A program made the translations under genes and the position numbers. 32,476 nucleotides of DNA from CAZOWL01 sp964583605 (GTDB lineage Bacteria > Pseudomonadota > Gammaproteobacteria > Chromatiales > Chromatiaceae). Positions 23,385 to 30,970 of the stretch are shown here, piece after piece. The notes beneath the pieces are model-generated. The model saw nothing but the letters and a program-made list of their open reading frames with translations, was not told where the DNA came from and ran no database searches. Every line of letters starts with the position of its first letter. Positions within the stretch are counted from its first letter, which is position 1. The DNA lies in assembly GCA_964583605.1 (NCBI GenBank), contig CAZOWL010000048.1:1-32476 (forward strand). The letters are read 5' to 3'.

Positions 23385-25022
23385 CTATTCCTCGCTCGCC
23401 GCCACCAGCAGAAGGCGGATACGACAGCCATCCTGGTAATTGGGGTCGATCTCGATCGATCCGCCGTGCAGATTGACGATCTCCTGGCTCAAGGCCAAGC
23501 CCATCCCGGCACGGCCGCGGCGGTGGCGCCAACCACTATGGAATGGCTCGAAGACGGCGTAGCGCTCGGCCGGCGAAATCCCCGGCCCGTTGTCTTGGAT
23601 CTCCACCTCGACCCCTTTGTCCACGGCGCGCGTCACGATACGCAGCTCGCGGTGCGCGCGGCCACTCTCGTTGAGGGCCTGGATCGCGTTGTCGAGCAGG
23701 TGCTTGAACAGGGCACGCAGCTGATCCTTATGGCCATTGAGCTCGGGCAGCACATGCGCCGGCTGCCAGTCGACAACGATCCCATCGGCCAGCAGTCGAT
23801 CGGTCTCGAGCTCCAGCACCTGGCGCAGCAAGGCGTTCACGTTGACCATCAGCCCCGCCTCGCGCGACTGCTCGGGCAGGGCGGCGCGCAGCATCGCCAG
23901 GGCTTCCTGCCCCGAGGCGCTGATCTGCTCGAGCACCCCGCCCAACGCCAACGGGCTGCCGCCGCCGGCCTTGAGCATCTGCGCGGCCGCCTGGATTACG
24001 TTCTGCGGGCCCTGAATCTGGTAGATCGCAGCGGCCAGCGCCTCACGCATCGTATGCCCCAGCTGCTGCTCGGCGAGGCGCGCACGCAGATTCTCCAGGT
24101 GAGCACGCTCGGTCTCGCGCCGGCGCGCGGTGACGTCGTTGACGAGCAGCAGGAGCCGCCGCTCGCCTCTCGCCTGGCGCCCGAAGAAGCTCCGTGCGCT
24201 CGGGTCCTGCTCGTGCGCAGGCGTGCCCGAGCACGCCAGCCAACGGGGACCGCCGCCGCCCGGGATCTCAAGGTTGATCTCGACATCCTTGAAGCCGCGC
24301 TCGGAGAGTGCCGCTTCCAGCGGGTCGAAGCCGGCCTGTTTGCGCAACGCGGCGCGCAGGAGGTCGATCGGATCGGCCCCCTGCAAGTCGGCGCGCAGCT
24401 TCTTATAGGCCTGATTGTCGAGGAGCACCCGACCGCCATCGTCGAGCAATACCATCACGACCGGCGCCGCCTCGAGCACCGTCTCGACCCGCGCCTTCTG
24501 CTGCCGCAGCGCTCCCTCCAGCTCGTGGACGCGCGTGACATCGCGATGCATGCCGAGGAAATAGCGAATCTTCCCTTCCTGGTCGAGGACCGGGGAGATG
24601 GTCAGCTCCGCCAGGTAGTCGCCACCGAGCTTGCCACGGTTGACGAGTGTTCCGGTCCAGGTCTGCTTCCGCTTAATCGTTCGCCAGAGCTGCTTGTAGA
24701 TGGTGTCCGGCGTGGCGTTGTTCGACAGGATGGACTCGTTCTTGCCAATCACCTCGGCACGGGAGTAACCGGTGAGGGCCTCGAAGGCCGCATTGGCATA
24801 CAGGATGATCGCCTCGGCGTCCGTGATCGAGATCGCCACCGGCGATTGCTCGACGGCCTCGAAGAACAGGCGCGGCGGCAGCGGGTCGCGCGACGTGTCC
24901 CCCCCTAGCCTCAGGGCATCGATCACCTCCGGCGGGGTGCCCGGCGGCGGCGCCGCGACGAAGGCCGCCAGGGCGTTGGCGGCAAATTGCGGCGCCGGTT
25001 CCGTCGAGCCTGGCTTGGTCAT
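23385..25022 (-). CDS. nifL: NifL, redox- and nitrogen-responsive anti-activator of NifA
   Basis: NifL binds and inhibits NifA when oxygen or fixed nitrogen is present. From ATG 25022 (545 aa) the first PAS domain (about 50-170) has the FAD-PAS signature of NifL and aerotaxis sensors (ANAAFEALTGYSRAEVIGKN; RTIKRKQTWTGTLVNRGKLG). A second, diverged PAS follows (about 180-300). The kinase-like C-terminus has the N box HLLDNAIQALN, G1 DNGPGI and G2 GMGLAL, so it should bind ADP/ATP. The usual H box is replaced by MREALAAAIYQIQGPQN, without a proper phospho-accepting His, consistent with protein-protein control rather than phosphotransfer. GGAG lies 8 bp before ATG 25022. An earlier ATG at 25043 overlaps a TACAAT promoter element and lacks a ribosome site. 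Confidence 0.92.
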   Translation of the reverse strand: MTKPGSTEPAPQFAANALAAFVAAPPPGTPPEVIDALRLGGDTSRDPLPPRLFFEAVEQSPVAISITDAEAIILYANAAFEALTGYSRAEVIGKNESILSNNATPDTIYKQLWRTIKRKQTWTGTLVNRGKLGGDYLAELTISPVLDQEGKIRYFLGMHRDVTRVHELEGALRQQKARVETVLEAAPVVMVLLDDGGRVLLDNQAYKKLRADLQGADPIDLLRAALRKQAGFDPLEAALSERGFKDVEINLEIPGGGGPRWLACSGTPAHEQDPSARSFFGRQARGERRLLLLVNDVTARRRETERAHLENLRARLAEQQLGHTMREALAAAIYQIQGPQNVIQAAAQMLKAGGGSPLALGGVLEQISASGQEALAMLRAALPEQSREAGLMVNVNALLRQVLELETDRLLADGIVVDWQPAHVLPELNGHKDQLRALFKHLLDNAIQALNESGRAHRELRIVTRAVDKGVEVEIQDNGPGISPAERYAVFEPFHSGWRHRRGRAGMGLALSQEIVNLHGGSIEIDPNYQDGCRIRLLLVAASEE

Positions 25023-25044
25023 GAGGACTGCTCCGAAAGACATT

Positions 25045-25071
25045 GTAGGGTATCGGGGATTGCAGCAAATA
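25045..25071 (-). promoter_or_regulatory. Candidate sigma-70 promoter for nifLA
   Basis: On the minus strand a TTGCTG-like -35 is followed after 15 bp by TACAAT (5 of 6; 25042-25047 region), placing transcription start roughly 15 bp before the chosen nifL ATG at 25022. The spacer is shorter than ideal. No good -24/-12 element is seen for nifLA. Confidence 0.3.
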
Positions 25072-25159
25072 TCATGCTACATCAGCCGGTCCGGGGCCAG
25101 GCCGACCCGCACCTGACGGACGCGGGGGCCGTTCGGCCACACGCCCGCCGGCAGGCCTT

Positions 25160-25175
25160 TGTCGGCTTCCTGACA
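25160..25175 (+). promoter_or_regulatory. NifA upstream activator site 1 (TGT-N10-ACA)
   Basis: TGT at 25160-25162 and ACA at 25173-25175 are separated by exactly 10 bp, the NifA enhancer consensus. The site is 111 bp upstream of the rnf -24 element and 42 bp (about four turns) from the second site, so both lie on the same face of the helix. Confidence 0.72.
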
Positions 25176-25201
25176 ATTGGTGACAGCCGTGTTGGGGCCA
25201 T

Positions 25202-25217
25202 TGTTATCAACGCCACA
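25202..25217 (+). promoter_or_regulatory. NifA upstream activator site 2 (TGT-N10-ACA)
   Basis: TGT at 25202-25204 and ACA at 25215-25217 with a 10-bp centre (TATCAACGCC). It is 69 bp upstream of the -24 element, within the usual working range. Together with site 1 it makes a phased pair, far less likely by chance than a single match. Confidence 0.72.
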
Positions 25218-25285
25218 GCCGAATGGCCGCGCCGCCGACCCTGTACGTCGTCGCCCTGGGTTGTTTGCCCCGCCGGGCCCGGCTA

Positions 25286-25301
25286 TGGCGCGGGATTTGC
25301 C
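25286..25301 (+). promoter_or_regulatory. Sigma-54 (-24/-12) promoter of the rnf operon
   Basis: TGGCGCG-GGAT-TTGCC matches the TGGCACG-N4-TTGCW consensus except for one base in the -24 box and the last position. The invariant GG and GC pairs are exactly 10 bp apart. Transcription would start near 25312-25314, giving a leader of about 160 nt that contains repeat copy 4. With two NifA sites upstream it makes rnf a direct NifA target, inferred from sequence only. Confidence 0.75.
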
Positions 25302-25339
25302 TTGATGCTCCCTGAGCACGACCCCATCGGGTCGCGGCC

Positions 25340-25460
25340 TGACGATCATGGGCCGAGGCGAGCCACCCCGGATAATGACATCGCGCCTCGCCCCTGATCG
25401 CTCCCTCACCCCAACCCTCTCCCAGAGGGCGAGGGAGCGAACGTGCTGCGCGAATTTCAT
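25340..25460 (+). repeat. Dispersed two-hairpin intergenic repeat, copy 4, in the rnf leader
   Basis: This is a complete copy from TGACGATCATGG to ATTTCAT. The left hairpin keeps CGAGGCG/CGCCTCG pairing although flanking bases differ from copy 2. The right hairpin is essentially identical to copy 1. It lies downstream of the predicted sigma-54 start and ends 14 bp before the rnfA ATG, just ahead of the AAAGGCGG ribosome site, so both hairpins should be in the mRNA. Confidence 0.85.
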
Positions 25461-25474
25461 CGAAAGGCGGGCGA

Positions 25475-26056
25475 ATGACCGACTATCTGCTCCTCATCCT
25501 CGGCACGGCACTGGTCAACAATGTTGTCCTGGTTAAATTCCTCGGACTCTGTCCCTTCATGGGCGTCTCGAGCAAGCTGGACTCGGCAATCGGGATGGGG
25601 CTGGCCACCACGTTTGTCCTCACCCTGGCCGCGCTGGCGAGCTGGCTCTTGGAGCATTATGTCCTCAAGCCGCTCGACATCGGTTTCCTGCGGATCCTGA
25701 CCTTCATCCTCGTCATCGCCGCCGTGGTGCAGTTCACGGAGATGGCAGTGCGCCGTATCTCGCCCGTGCTCTATCAGGTCCTCGGGATCTTCCTGCCGCT
25801 GATCACGACCAACTGCGCTGTGCTCGGCGTCGCGCTCCTCAACATCCAGGGGGAGCACGGCCTAGTCGAGAGTCTGCTGTTCGGCTTCGGCTCGGCGTTG
25901 GGCTTCACCCTGGTGATGGTCTTGTTCGCCGGCATGCGTGAGCGCCTGGCGTTGGCGCAGGTGCCGGCGGCCTTCGCCGGAGCACCGATCGCCTTCGTCG
26001 CCGCCGGGCTTCTATCGCTCGCCTTCATGGGCTTCGCCGGCTTGACCCGACACTAA
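25475..26056 (+). CDS. rnfA: Rnf electron transport complex subunit RnfA
   Basis: This 193-aa integral membrane subunit has six predicted TM helices. RnfA and RnfE are inverted homologues at the core of the complex. NNVVLVKFLGLCPFMGVSSK and TTNCAVLGVALLN each carry one of the conserved cysteines thought to hold the membrane [2Fe-2S] centre shared with RnfE. Length matches the family (193 in E. coli). ATG is preceded by AAAGGCGG. It is the first gene of rnfABCDGEH. Confidence 0.96.
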   Translation: MTDYLLLILGTALVNNVVLVKFLGLCPFMGVSSKLDSAIGMGLATTFVLTLAALASWLLEHYVLKPLDIGFLRILTFILVIAAVVQFTEMAVRRISPVLYQVLGIFLPLITTNCAVLGVALLNIQGEHGLVESLLFGFGSALGFTLVMVLFAGMRERLALAQVPAAFAGAPIAFVAAGLLSLAFMGFAGLTRH

Positions 26057-26065
26057 CACGACCGG

Positions 26066-26602
26066 ATGACCATGATCACCCCGATCCTCAGCCTCACCCT
26101 ACTGGGCCTCACGCTTGGCACCCTCCTCGGCTTCGCCGCGCGCTTCCTCAAGGTCGAGCAGAGCCCGCTGCAGGCCGAGATCGAGGGCCTGCTTCCCGGC
26201 TCCCAATGCGGCCAATGCGGCTACCCGGGCTGCGGCGCGGCCGCGGCGGCCGTGGCGGCCGGGCAAGCGGCGATCACGCTGTGCCCACCGGGCGGCCGGG
26301 CGCTCGTCGAGGAGCTGGCCACCAAGCTAGGCGTTAGCGTCGACCTAGCCGCGATCCAGGACCAAGGCCCGCGCGTCGCCCACATCCATGAGCGGCGCTG
26401 CACCGGCTGCACCAAGTGCATGAAGCGCTGCCCGACCGATGCCATCCTGGGCGGACCCAAGATGATCCATGCCGTCTTCGCCGATGCCTGCACCGGCTGC
26501 GGCAAGTGCCACGAGGTCTGCCCGCACGAGTGTATCGACATGCGTCCCGCTCCGTTGACCTTGCCGAACTGGCACTGGCCGAAGCCGGCGCTGGCCGCCT
26601 GA
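26066..26602 (+). CDS. rnfB: Rnf electron transport complex subunit RnfB (polyferredoxin)
   Basis: This 178-aa iron-sulfur subunit probably exchanges electrons with soluble ferredoxin or flavodoxin. An N-terminal TM helix (about 4-25) is followed by the Fe-S domain with C48, C51, C56 and C73. Two 4Fe-4S ferredoxin motifs follow, at C112-C115-C118-C122 and C142-C145-C148-C152. ATG at 26072 (MITPIL) is an equally likely start. It is short relative to clostridial RnfB but normal for gammaproteobacteria. It begins 9 bp after rnfA. Confidence 0.95.
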   Translation: MTMITPILSLTLLGLTLGTLLGFAARFLKVEQSPLQAEIEGLLPGSQCGQCGYPGCGAAAAAVAAGQAAITLCPPGGRALVEELATKLGVSVDLAAIQDQGPRVAHIHERRCTGCTKCMKRCPTDAILGGPKMIHAVFADACTGCGKCHEVCPHECIDMRPAPLTLPNWHWPKPALAA

Positions 26603-26623
26603 CGCGGCGGACGAGGTCCCGAG

Positions 26624-28096
26624 ATGAGGCTCTTCAAGATCCGTGGCGGCGTTCACCCGCAGGACCACAAAGGGCTCGCCGGCCGCCAGCCGATCGAGCC
26701 GATCGCACTCCCTCACCTGCTGCACATCCCGCTGCAGCAGCATATCGGCACCGCCGCGTACCCAGTCGTGCGGCGCGGCCAGCGGGTCGCCAAGGGCGAG
26801 CTGCTGGGCGAGCGCCAGGGCACCGTGTCGGCACCGGTACATGCCTCCACGTCGGGACGGGTCGTCGGCATCGGTCGCTATCCCGCCAACCATCCGTCCG
26901 GGCTGTCCGTGCCGACGATCACGCTGCAGCCGGACGGCGAGGAACGCTGGGCGGAGGCATTGCAGGGCGTCGCCGACCCCTTCGCGCTGCCACCGGAAGA
27001 GATCGCCCATCAGGTGGCTGCGGCGGGTGTCGTCGGCATGGGCGGGGCGACCTTTCCCGCCGCCGTCAAGCTGAACCTGCGCCATCGCTATCGTCTGCAC
27101 ACGCTCGTCATCAACGGCTCCGAGTGCGAGCCCTACCTGACATGCGACGACCGGCTGATGCGCGAGCAACCGGCCGAGGTCCTCGACGGCGTGCGCATCA
27201 TGGCCTACGCCTTGGGGGTCTCCCGGGTCCTCATCGGGATCGAGGACAACAAGCCCGAGGCCCAGGCGGCGATGGGCTCGGCCGCCGCCGGCTTCGCCGA
27301 GGTGCGGGTCGTGCGCCTGCCGAACCGCTATCCGATGGGCTCGGAGAAGCACTTGGTGCTCGCGGTGACCGGCCGCGAGACCCCGGCCCGGGGGCTGACC
27401 GCGGACATCGGCGTGGTCGTGCATAATCCCGCGACCGCCTTCGCCGTGCATCAGGCGCTGCGTCTCGGCCGACCCCTGATCGAACGGGTCGTGACGGTGA
27501 CCGGCCAAGCCATCACCCAGCCGCGCAATCTGCGCGTACCCCTCGGCACACCGGTCGAGCACCTGATCGCACACTGCGGCGGCTTTCGCGAGGAGCCGAT
27601 GCGGCTGATCAGCGGCGGGCCCATGATGGGCCAGCCGCTGTCGAGCACGCGGGTGCCGATCATCAAGGGCAGCAACGGCGTGCTGGCGCTCACGGCCCGC
27701 GAGGCCCACCGGCAGGACCCGATGCCCTGCATCCGTTGCGGCAGCTGTGTCGCGGCCTGCCCCTGCGGTCTGATGCCGCTCGATCTCGCGGCCCGTGTGC
27801 GAGCCGCTGACCTGGCCAGCGCGGTGCGACACGGTCTGATGGACTGCATCGGCTGCGGCTCCTGCGCCTACGTCTGTCCGGCCCACATCCCGCTCGTGCA
27901 GTACTTCAACTACGCCAAGGGCGAGATGGCGGCACGCGGTCGCGCGCGGCACAAGCAGCTCGAGACCAAGCGGCTCGCCGAGCAGCGCACCGCGCGGCTC
28001 GAGGCCGCGAAGCGCGCCAAGCGCGAGGCCCTGGCCCGGCGCAAGCGCGAAGCCGCGCCGCAGGCAAAGCCGGCGGCCGAGGAGGCCGAGGCGTGA
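26624..28096 (+). CDS. rnfC: Rnf electron transport complex subunit RnfC
   Basis: This 490-aa peripheral subunit is the site of NADH oxidation or NAD reduction. It has the NuoF-like flavin and nucleotide region, with GMGGATFPAAVKL at about 138-150 and NGSECEPYLTCDDRLM at about 164-179. Two 4Fe-4S motifs are CIRCGSCVAACP (about 368-379) and CIGCGSCAYVCP (about 407-418). The C-terminus is a helical tail rich in Ala, Lys, Arg and Glu, much shorter than the repeat-rich tail of E. coli RsxC. GAGG precedes the ATG. The stop overlaps the rnfD GTG start by 4 bp. Confidence 0.96.
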   Translation: MRLFKIRGGVHPQDHKGLAGRQPIEPIALPHLLHIPLQQHIGTAAYPVVRRGQRVAKGELLGERQGTVSAPVHASTSGRVVGIGRYPANHPSGLSVPTITLQPDGEERWAEALQGVADPFALPPEEIAHQVAAAGVVGMGGATFPAAVKLNLRHRYRLHTLVINGSECEPYLTCDDRLMREQPAEVLDGVRIMAYALGVSRVLIGIEDNKPEAQAAMGSAAAGFAEVRVVRLPNRYPMGSEKHLVLAVTGRETPARGLTADIGVVVHNPATAFAVHQALRLGRPLIERVVTVTGQAITQPRNLRVPLGTPVEHLIAHCGGFREEPMRLISGGPMMGQPLSSTRVPIIKGSNGVLALTAREAHRQDPMPCIRCGSCVAACPCGLMPLDLAARVRAADLASAVRHGLMDCIGCGSCAYVCPAHIPLVQYFNYAKGEMAARGRARHKQLETKRLAEQRTARLEAAKRAKREALARRKREAAPQAKPAAEEAEA

Positions 28097-29190
28097 GCAC
28101 GATCGCCGACGCACCACTGATGCCAGGGCCCTTTGCCCATGCCCATACGAGCGTCGGGCGGACGATGGGGCTCGTGATGCTCGCCCTCACCCCGGGCACC
28201 TTGGTCGGCCTGTGGCAATTCGGCTGGCCAGCGATCAACCTGTTCATCGTGACGACCGTCACCGTGGTCATCGTCGAGGCCGCGAGCCTCTATCTCGCCG
28301 GCCGTCCTGTGCGGGCGCACCTGCTGGACGGCTCGGCGCTCGTGACGGGTTGGCTCCTCAGTCTCACGCTGCCGCCCTGGGCGCCCTGGTGGATCGGCGT
28401 CGTCGGCGGCGTCATCGCCATCGTCATCGCCAAGCAGGTCTTCGGCGGCCTTGGCCAGAACCTGTTCAACCCGGCGATGGTAGCCCGTGTCGCGCTCCTG
28501 ATCTCCTTCCCGGTGCCGATGACGACCTTCGTCGCGCCGACGCCGCTGCTCTCGGCCGACGCGCCCGGGTTTCTCGGTGGGCTCGCGATCACGTTCGGCG
28601 GCCAAGAGTTCGACGCGATGACGAGCGCCACGGTGCTCGGACAGGTCCGCACCGACCTGAGCGCGGGAATGACCTTGCTCGACATCCTGCCCTCGACCTA
28701 TCAGCTCAGCCAGGCGGCGATCGGCACCATCGCCGGCAGCCTCGGCGAGACCTCGGCCGCACTGATTCTGCTCGGGGGACTCTTCTTGATCGCCAAAGGG
28801 GTGATCACCTGGCACATCCCGCTCGCGATGCTTGCCGCCATCACCGTCTTTGCGACGGGGATGCATCTTGTGGATCCCCAGCAGTTCCTGAACCCGGGCT
28901 ATCACCTGCTCTCCGGCGCCACGATGCTCGCCGCCTTCTTCATCGCGACCGACCCGGTGACGGCGCCAGTGTCCTCTAGGGGGCGGCTGCTATACGGGCT
29001 CGGTTGCGGACTCTTGGTCTATGTCATCCGCACCTGGTCGAGCTACCCGGAGGGCGCGGCCTTTGCGGTGCTGCTGATGAATGCCTGCACACCCCTGATC
29101 GACCACTATGTGCGTCCACGCATCTATGGCCGCGACCGCCGCGGCGAGCCGCTGAGTTATGCCGACGAAACCGGGGGGCCGCCGCGATGA
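28093..29190 (+). CDS. rnfD: Rnf electron transport complex subunit RnfD
   Basis: This 365-aa membrane flavoprotein has about nine or ten TM helices. It carries the covalent-FMN motif DAMTSAT, with Thr180 as the expected attachment residue, fitting the D-x-x-t-s-A-T pattern recognised by ApbE-type flavin transferases. No apbE is in the window. It starts with GTG at 28093 in a GTGA overlap with rnfC and ends in an ATGA overlap with rnfG, so translation is coupled along the operon. Confidence 0.95.
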   Translation: MSTIADAPLMPGPFAHAHTSVGRTMGLVMLALTPGTLVGLWQFGWPAINLFIVTTVTVVIVEAASLYLAGRPVRAHLLDGSALVTGWLLSLTLPPWAPWWIGVVGGVIAIVIAKQVFGGLGQNLFNPAMVARVALLISFPVPMTTFVAPTPLLSADAPGFLGGLAITFGGQEFDAMTSATVLGQVRTDLSAGMTLLDILPSTYQLSQAAIGTIAGSLGETSAALILLGGLFLIAKGVITWHIPLAMLAAITVFATGMHLVDPQQFLNPGYHLLSGATMLAAFFIATDPVTAPVSSRGRLLYGLGCGLLVYVIRTWSSYPEGAAFAVLLMNACTPLIDHYVRPRIYGRDRRGEPLSYADETGGPPR

Positions 29191-29855
29191 GCCAGGTAAC
29201 CGAATCGGGCAACGACTGGCGCGATCGGATCGCCTATCAGGCCGGTCTGCTCGGTGTCTTCTCGCTGGTCGCCGCGGCCCTGCTCTCGCTCGGCGATCAA
29301 GTCACGCGCGGGCCGATCGCCGAGCGCCGCGCCGAGGATCTCAAGGCCTCACTGGGCCAGGTCCTACCGGCCGGCCTCCACAACAACGATCTCTTGGCCC
29401 ACCCGCTGACGTTGGCCGACCCAGACGGTGAGCCGCTCACCGTCTACCGGGCGCTGCGCGGTCTTCAGGTCACTGGCGTTGCCTTCCGCACCACCGGGCA
29501 GGGCTATGCCGGGCCAATCGATCTAATCGTTGGGATCGACGCCGAGGGTCGCATCCTCGGCGCCCGCGTCCTGGCGCATACCGAAACGCCGGGCCTTGGC
29601 GACAAGATCGAGGTCACCCGGGATGACTGGATCCTCGAGTTCAACGGACGCTCGATCGGGGATCCACCCCATGAGCAGTGGGCGGTCGCGAAGGACGGCG
29701 GCGAGTTCGATCAGTTCACCGGGGCTACCATCACGCCGCGGGCCGTAGTCGGGGCGATCCGAGACGCCTTGGACTCTTTCGCCAACCACCAGGACACCCT
29801 GACCGCCTCGGCCGTCTTGACCGAGCCGGCCGCGGATCCGGGACCAAGCCCTTGA
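29187..29855 (+). CDS. rnfG: Rnf electron transport complex subunit RnfG
   Basis: This 222-aa subunit has one N-terminal TM helix (about 18-38) and a periplasmic FMN-binding domain. The covalent-FMN motif DQFTGAT ends at Thr181, followed by ITPRAVV. The start is ATG at 29187 (MSQVTESGNDW), overlapping the rnfD stop as ATGA; an earlier in-frame start would lie inside rnfD. Length fits gammaproteobacterial RnfG (about 206) with a slightly longer C-terminal tail. Confidence 0.95.
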   Translation: MSQVTESGNDWRDRIAYQAGLLGVFSLVAAALLSLGDQVTRGPIAERRAEDLKASLGQVLPAGLHNNDLLAHPLTLADPDGEPLTVYRALRGLQVTGVAFRTTGQGYAGPIDLIVGIDAEGRILGARVLAHTETPGLGDKIEVTRDDWILEFNGRSIGDPPHEQWAVAKDGGEFDQFTGATITPRAVVGAIRDALDSFANHQDTLTASAVLTEPAADPGPSP

Positions 29856-29860
29856 GCGCC

Positions 29861-30562
29861 ATGGCCAACAGGACCCTGACCCCCAGCTATCGGCAGCTCG
29901 CCCGCGACGGCATCTGGGACAACAATGTCGTCTTGTCCCAAGCCCTGGCGCTGTGCCCCCTGCTCGCCGTCACCAGCACCGCGACCAACGGGCTCGGGAT
30001 GGGCATCGCCACGACGGTCGTGATGACCGCCTCGGGGATGTTGATCGCCCTGCTCCGCGGTCTGCTGACGCCGGCCGTACGCATACCCATCTTCGTCCTC
30101 GTCATCGCCACGCTCGTGACCCTCGTCGATCTCGCGATGAATGCCTGGCTGCATGACCTGCATAAGGTCCTCGGCCTCTTCATCCCGCTGATCGTCACCA
30201 ACTGCGCCATCCTCGGCCGGGCCGAATCCTTCGCGGCGCGTCACGAGGTGCTGCCGGCCACCTTTGACGGCCTGATGATGGGGCTCGGCTTCACGCTGGT
30301 GCTGGTCGGCCTCGGAGCGACGCGCGAGATCATCGGCAGCGGTACCCTCTTCGCTGGCGCGCCGCTGCTTCTCGGCGAGACGATGGCCGTCCTCGAGGTG
30401 ACCCTGATACCTGACTACCCAGGCTTCCTGCTGGCGATCCTCCCCCCCGGCGGCTTCCTGATCCTCGGCTTCCTGCTGGCCGGTAAGCGTCTACTCGATC
30501 GCCGCCTGGCCCGCAAGGCCACACAATCCGGGCAGCCGATGTCTACGCCGCTGGCCAGCTGA
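29861..30562 (+). CDS. rnfE: Rnf electron transport complex subunit RnfE
   Basis: This 233-aa integral membrane subunit, homologous to RnfA, has six TM helices. NNVVLSQALALCPLLAVTST and VTNCAILGRAESFA hold the two conserved cysteines of the proposed shared [2Fe-2S] site. The start is ATG at 29861 (MANRTLTPSYR), 5 bp after the rnfG stop; earlier in-frame starts lie inside rnfG. Length matches E. coli RsxE (231). Confidence 0.95.
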   Translation: MANRTLTPSYRQLARDGIWDNNVVLSQALALCPLLAVTSTATNGLGMGIATTVVMTASGMLIALLRGLLTPAVRIPIFVLVIATLVTLVDLAMNAWLHDLHKVLGLFIPLIVTNCAILGRAESFAARHEVLPATFDGLMMGLGFTLVLVGLGATREIIGSGTLFAGAPLLLGETMAVLEVTLIPDYPGFLLAILPPGGFLILGFLLAGKRLLDRRLARKATQSGQPMSTPLAS

Positions 30563-30620
30563 CCCGCCGGCGGACGGCGCTTGCGGGCCAGACACCGGCT
30601 CAATAGAACGGAGACCAATC

Positions 30621-30887
30621 ATGCACATCGGTGTCGCGTATGCCGACAGCTACAAGCAGCTCTGGCTCAAGCTCGACGTCCCCGACGGCAGTACCGTGCA
30701 GGAAGCCATCGAGCGGTCCGGACTGCTCGATCAGTTCCCAGGCCTCGACCTGCAGACGCAGCCGGTCGGAATCTTCGGCAAGATCACCCGGCTCGATGCC
30801 AAGGTCCACGACGGCGACCGGGTCGAGATCTACCGCCGCATCGTGGCCGATCCCGAGGGCGAGGATGGCACCGAGGGCGATGACTGA
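30621..30887 (+). CDS. rnfH: RnfH family ubiquitin-like protein
   Basis: This 88-aa protein has a beta-grasp (ubiquitin-like) fold, with features typical of RnfH: IGVAYADSYKQLWLKLDVP, STVQEAIERSGLL, VGIFGKI and DGDRVEIYRRI. The C-terminus is acidic. RnfH is last in rnf operons linked to nitrogen fixation and is thought to help maturation or stability, though its action is not proven. A GGAG ribosome site lies 7 bp before the ATG, which is 58 bp after rnfE. Confidence 0.92.
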   Translation: MHIGVAYADSYKQLWLKLDVPDGSTVQEAIERSGLLDQFPGLDLQTQPVGIFGKITRLDAKVHDGDRVEIYRRIVADPEGEDGTEGDD

Positions 30888-30919
30888 GGGACAGCTGGGC
30901 GCCCGCCGGGCGGCAACAG

Positions 30920-30948
30920 GGCGCGTCGAGATCGGTATCGAGCGCGCC
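30920..30948. terminator. Candidate bidirectional terminator between rnfH and argG
   Basis: GGCGCG-TCGA pairs with TCGA-G-CGCGCC around an 8-nt loop, with one bulged G. It sits in the 83-bp gap between two converging genes. There is no strong T run on either side, so function is a guess from position and stem strength. Confidence 0.4.
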
Positions 30949-30970
30949 TGACCCCTTGCCTTGCTGGTCG

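Noticed and set aside
23367..24908. A 513-codon plus-strand frame opposite nifL
   Set aside because: It is the antisense shadow of nifL, with composition rich in Gln, Arg and Leu and no recognisable motif. NifL has full domain support on the other strand.
25085..25099. A minus-strand GG-N10-GC pattern that might be a sigma-54 promoter for nifLA
   Set aside because: The match is TGGCCCC-N4-CGGCT, lacking the TTGC core, in a very GC-rich stretch where such patterns arise by chance. A TACAAT element closer to nifL is a better candidate.
25077..25460. Reading frames through the repeat copies that encode phrases such as LTPTLSQRARER or SLALWERVGVRER
   Set aside because: The same peptides appear at every repeat copy and come from the hairpin sequence, not from conserved genes. 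They have no ribosome sites and are the usual false proteins called over this repeat type.
26345..28117. A 590-codon minus-strand frame opposite rnfB and rnfC
   Set aside because: The Fe-S motifs of RnfB and RnfC on the plus strand are unambiguous. The antisense frame is His/Arg/Gly-rich and has no domain.
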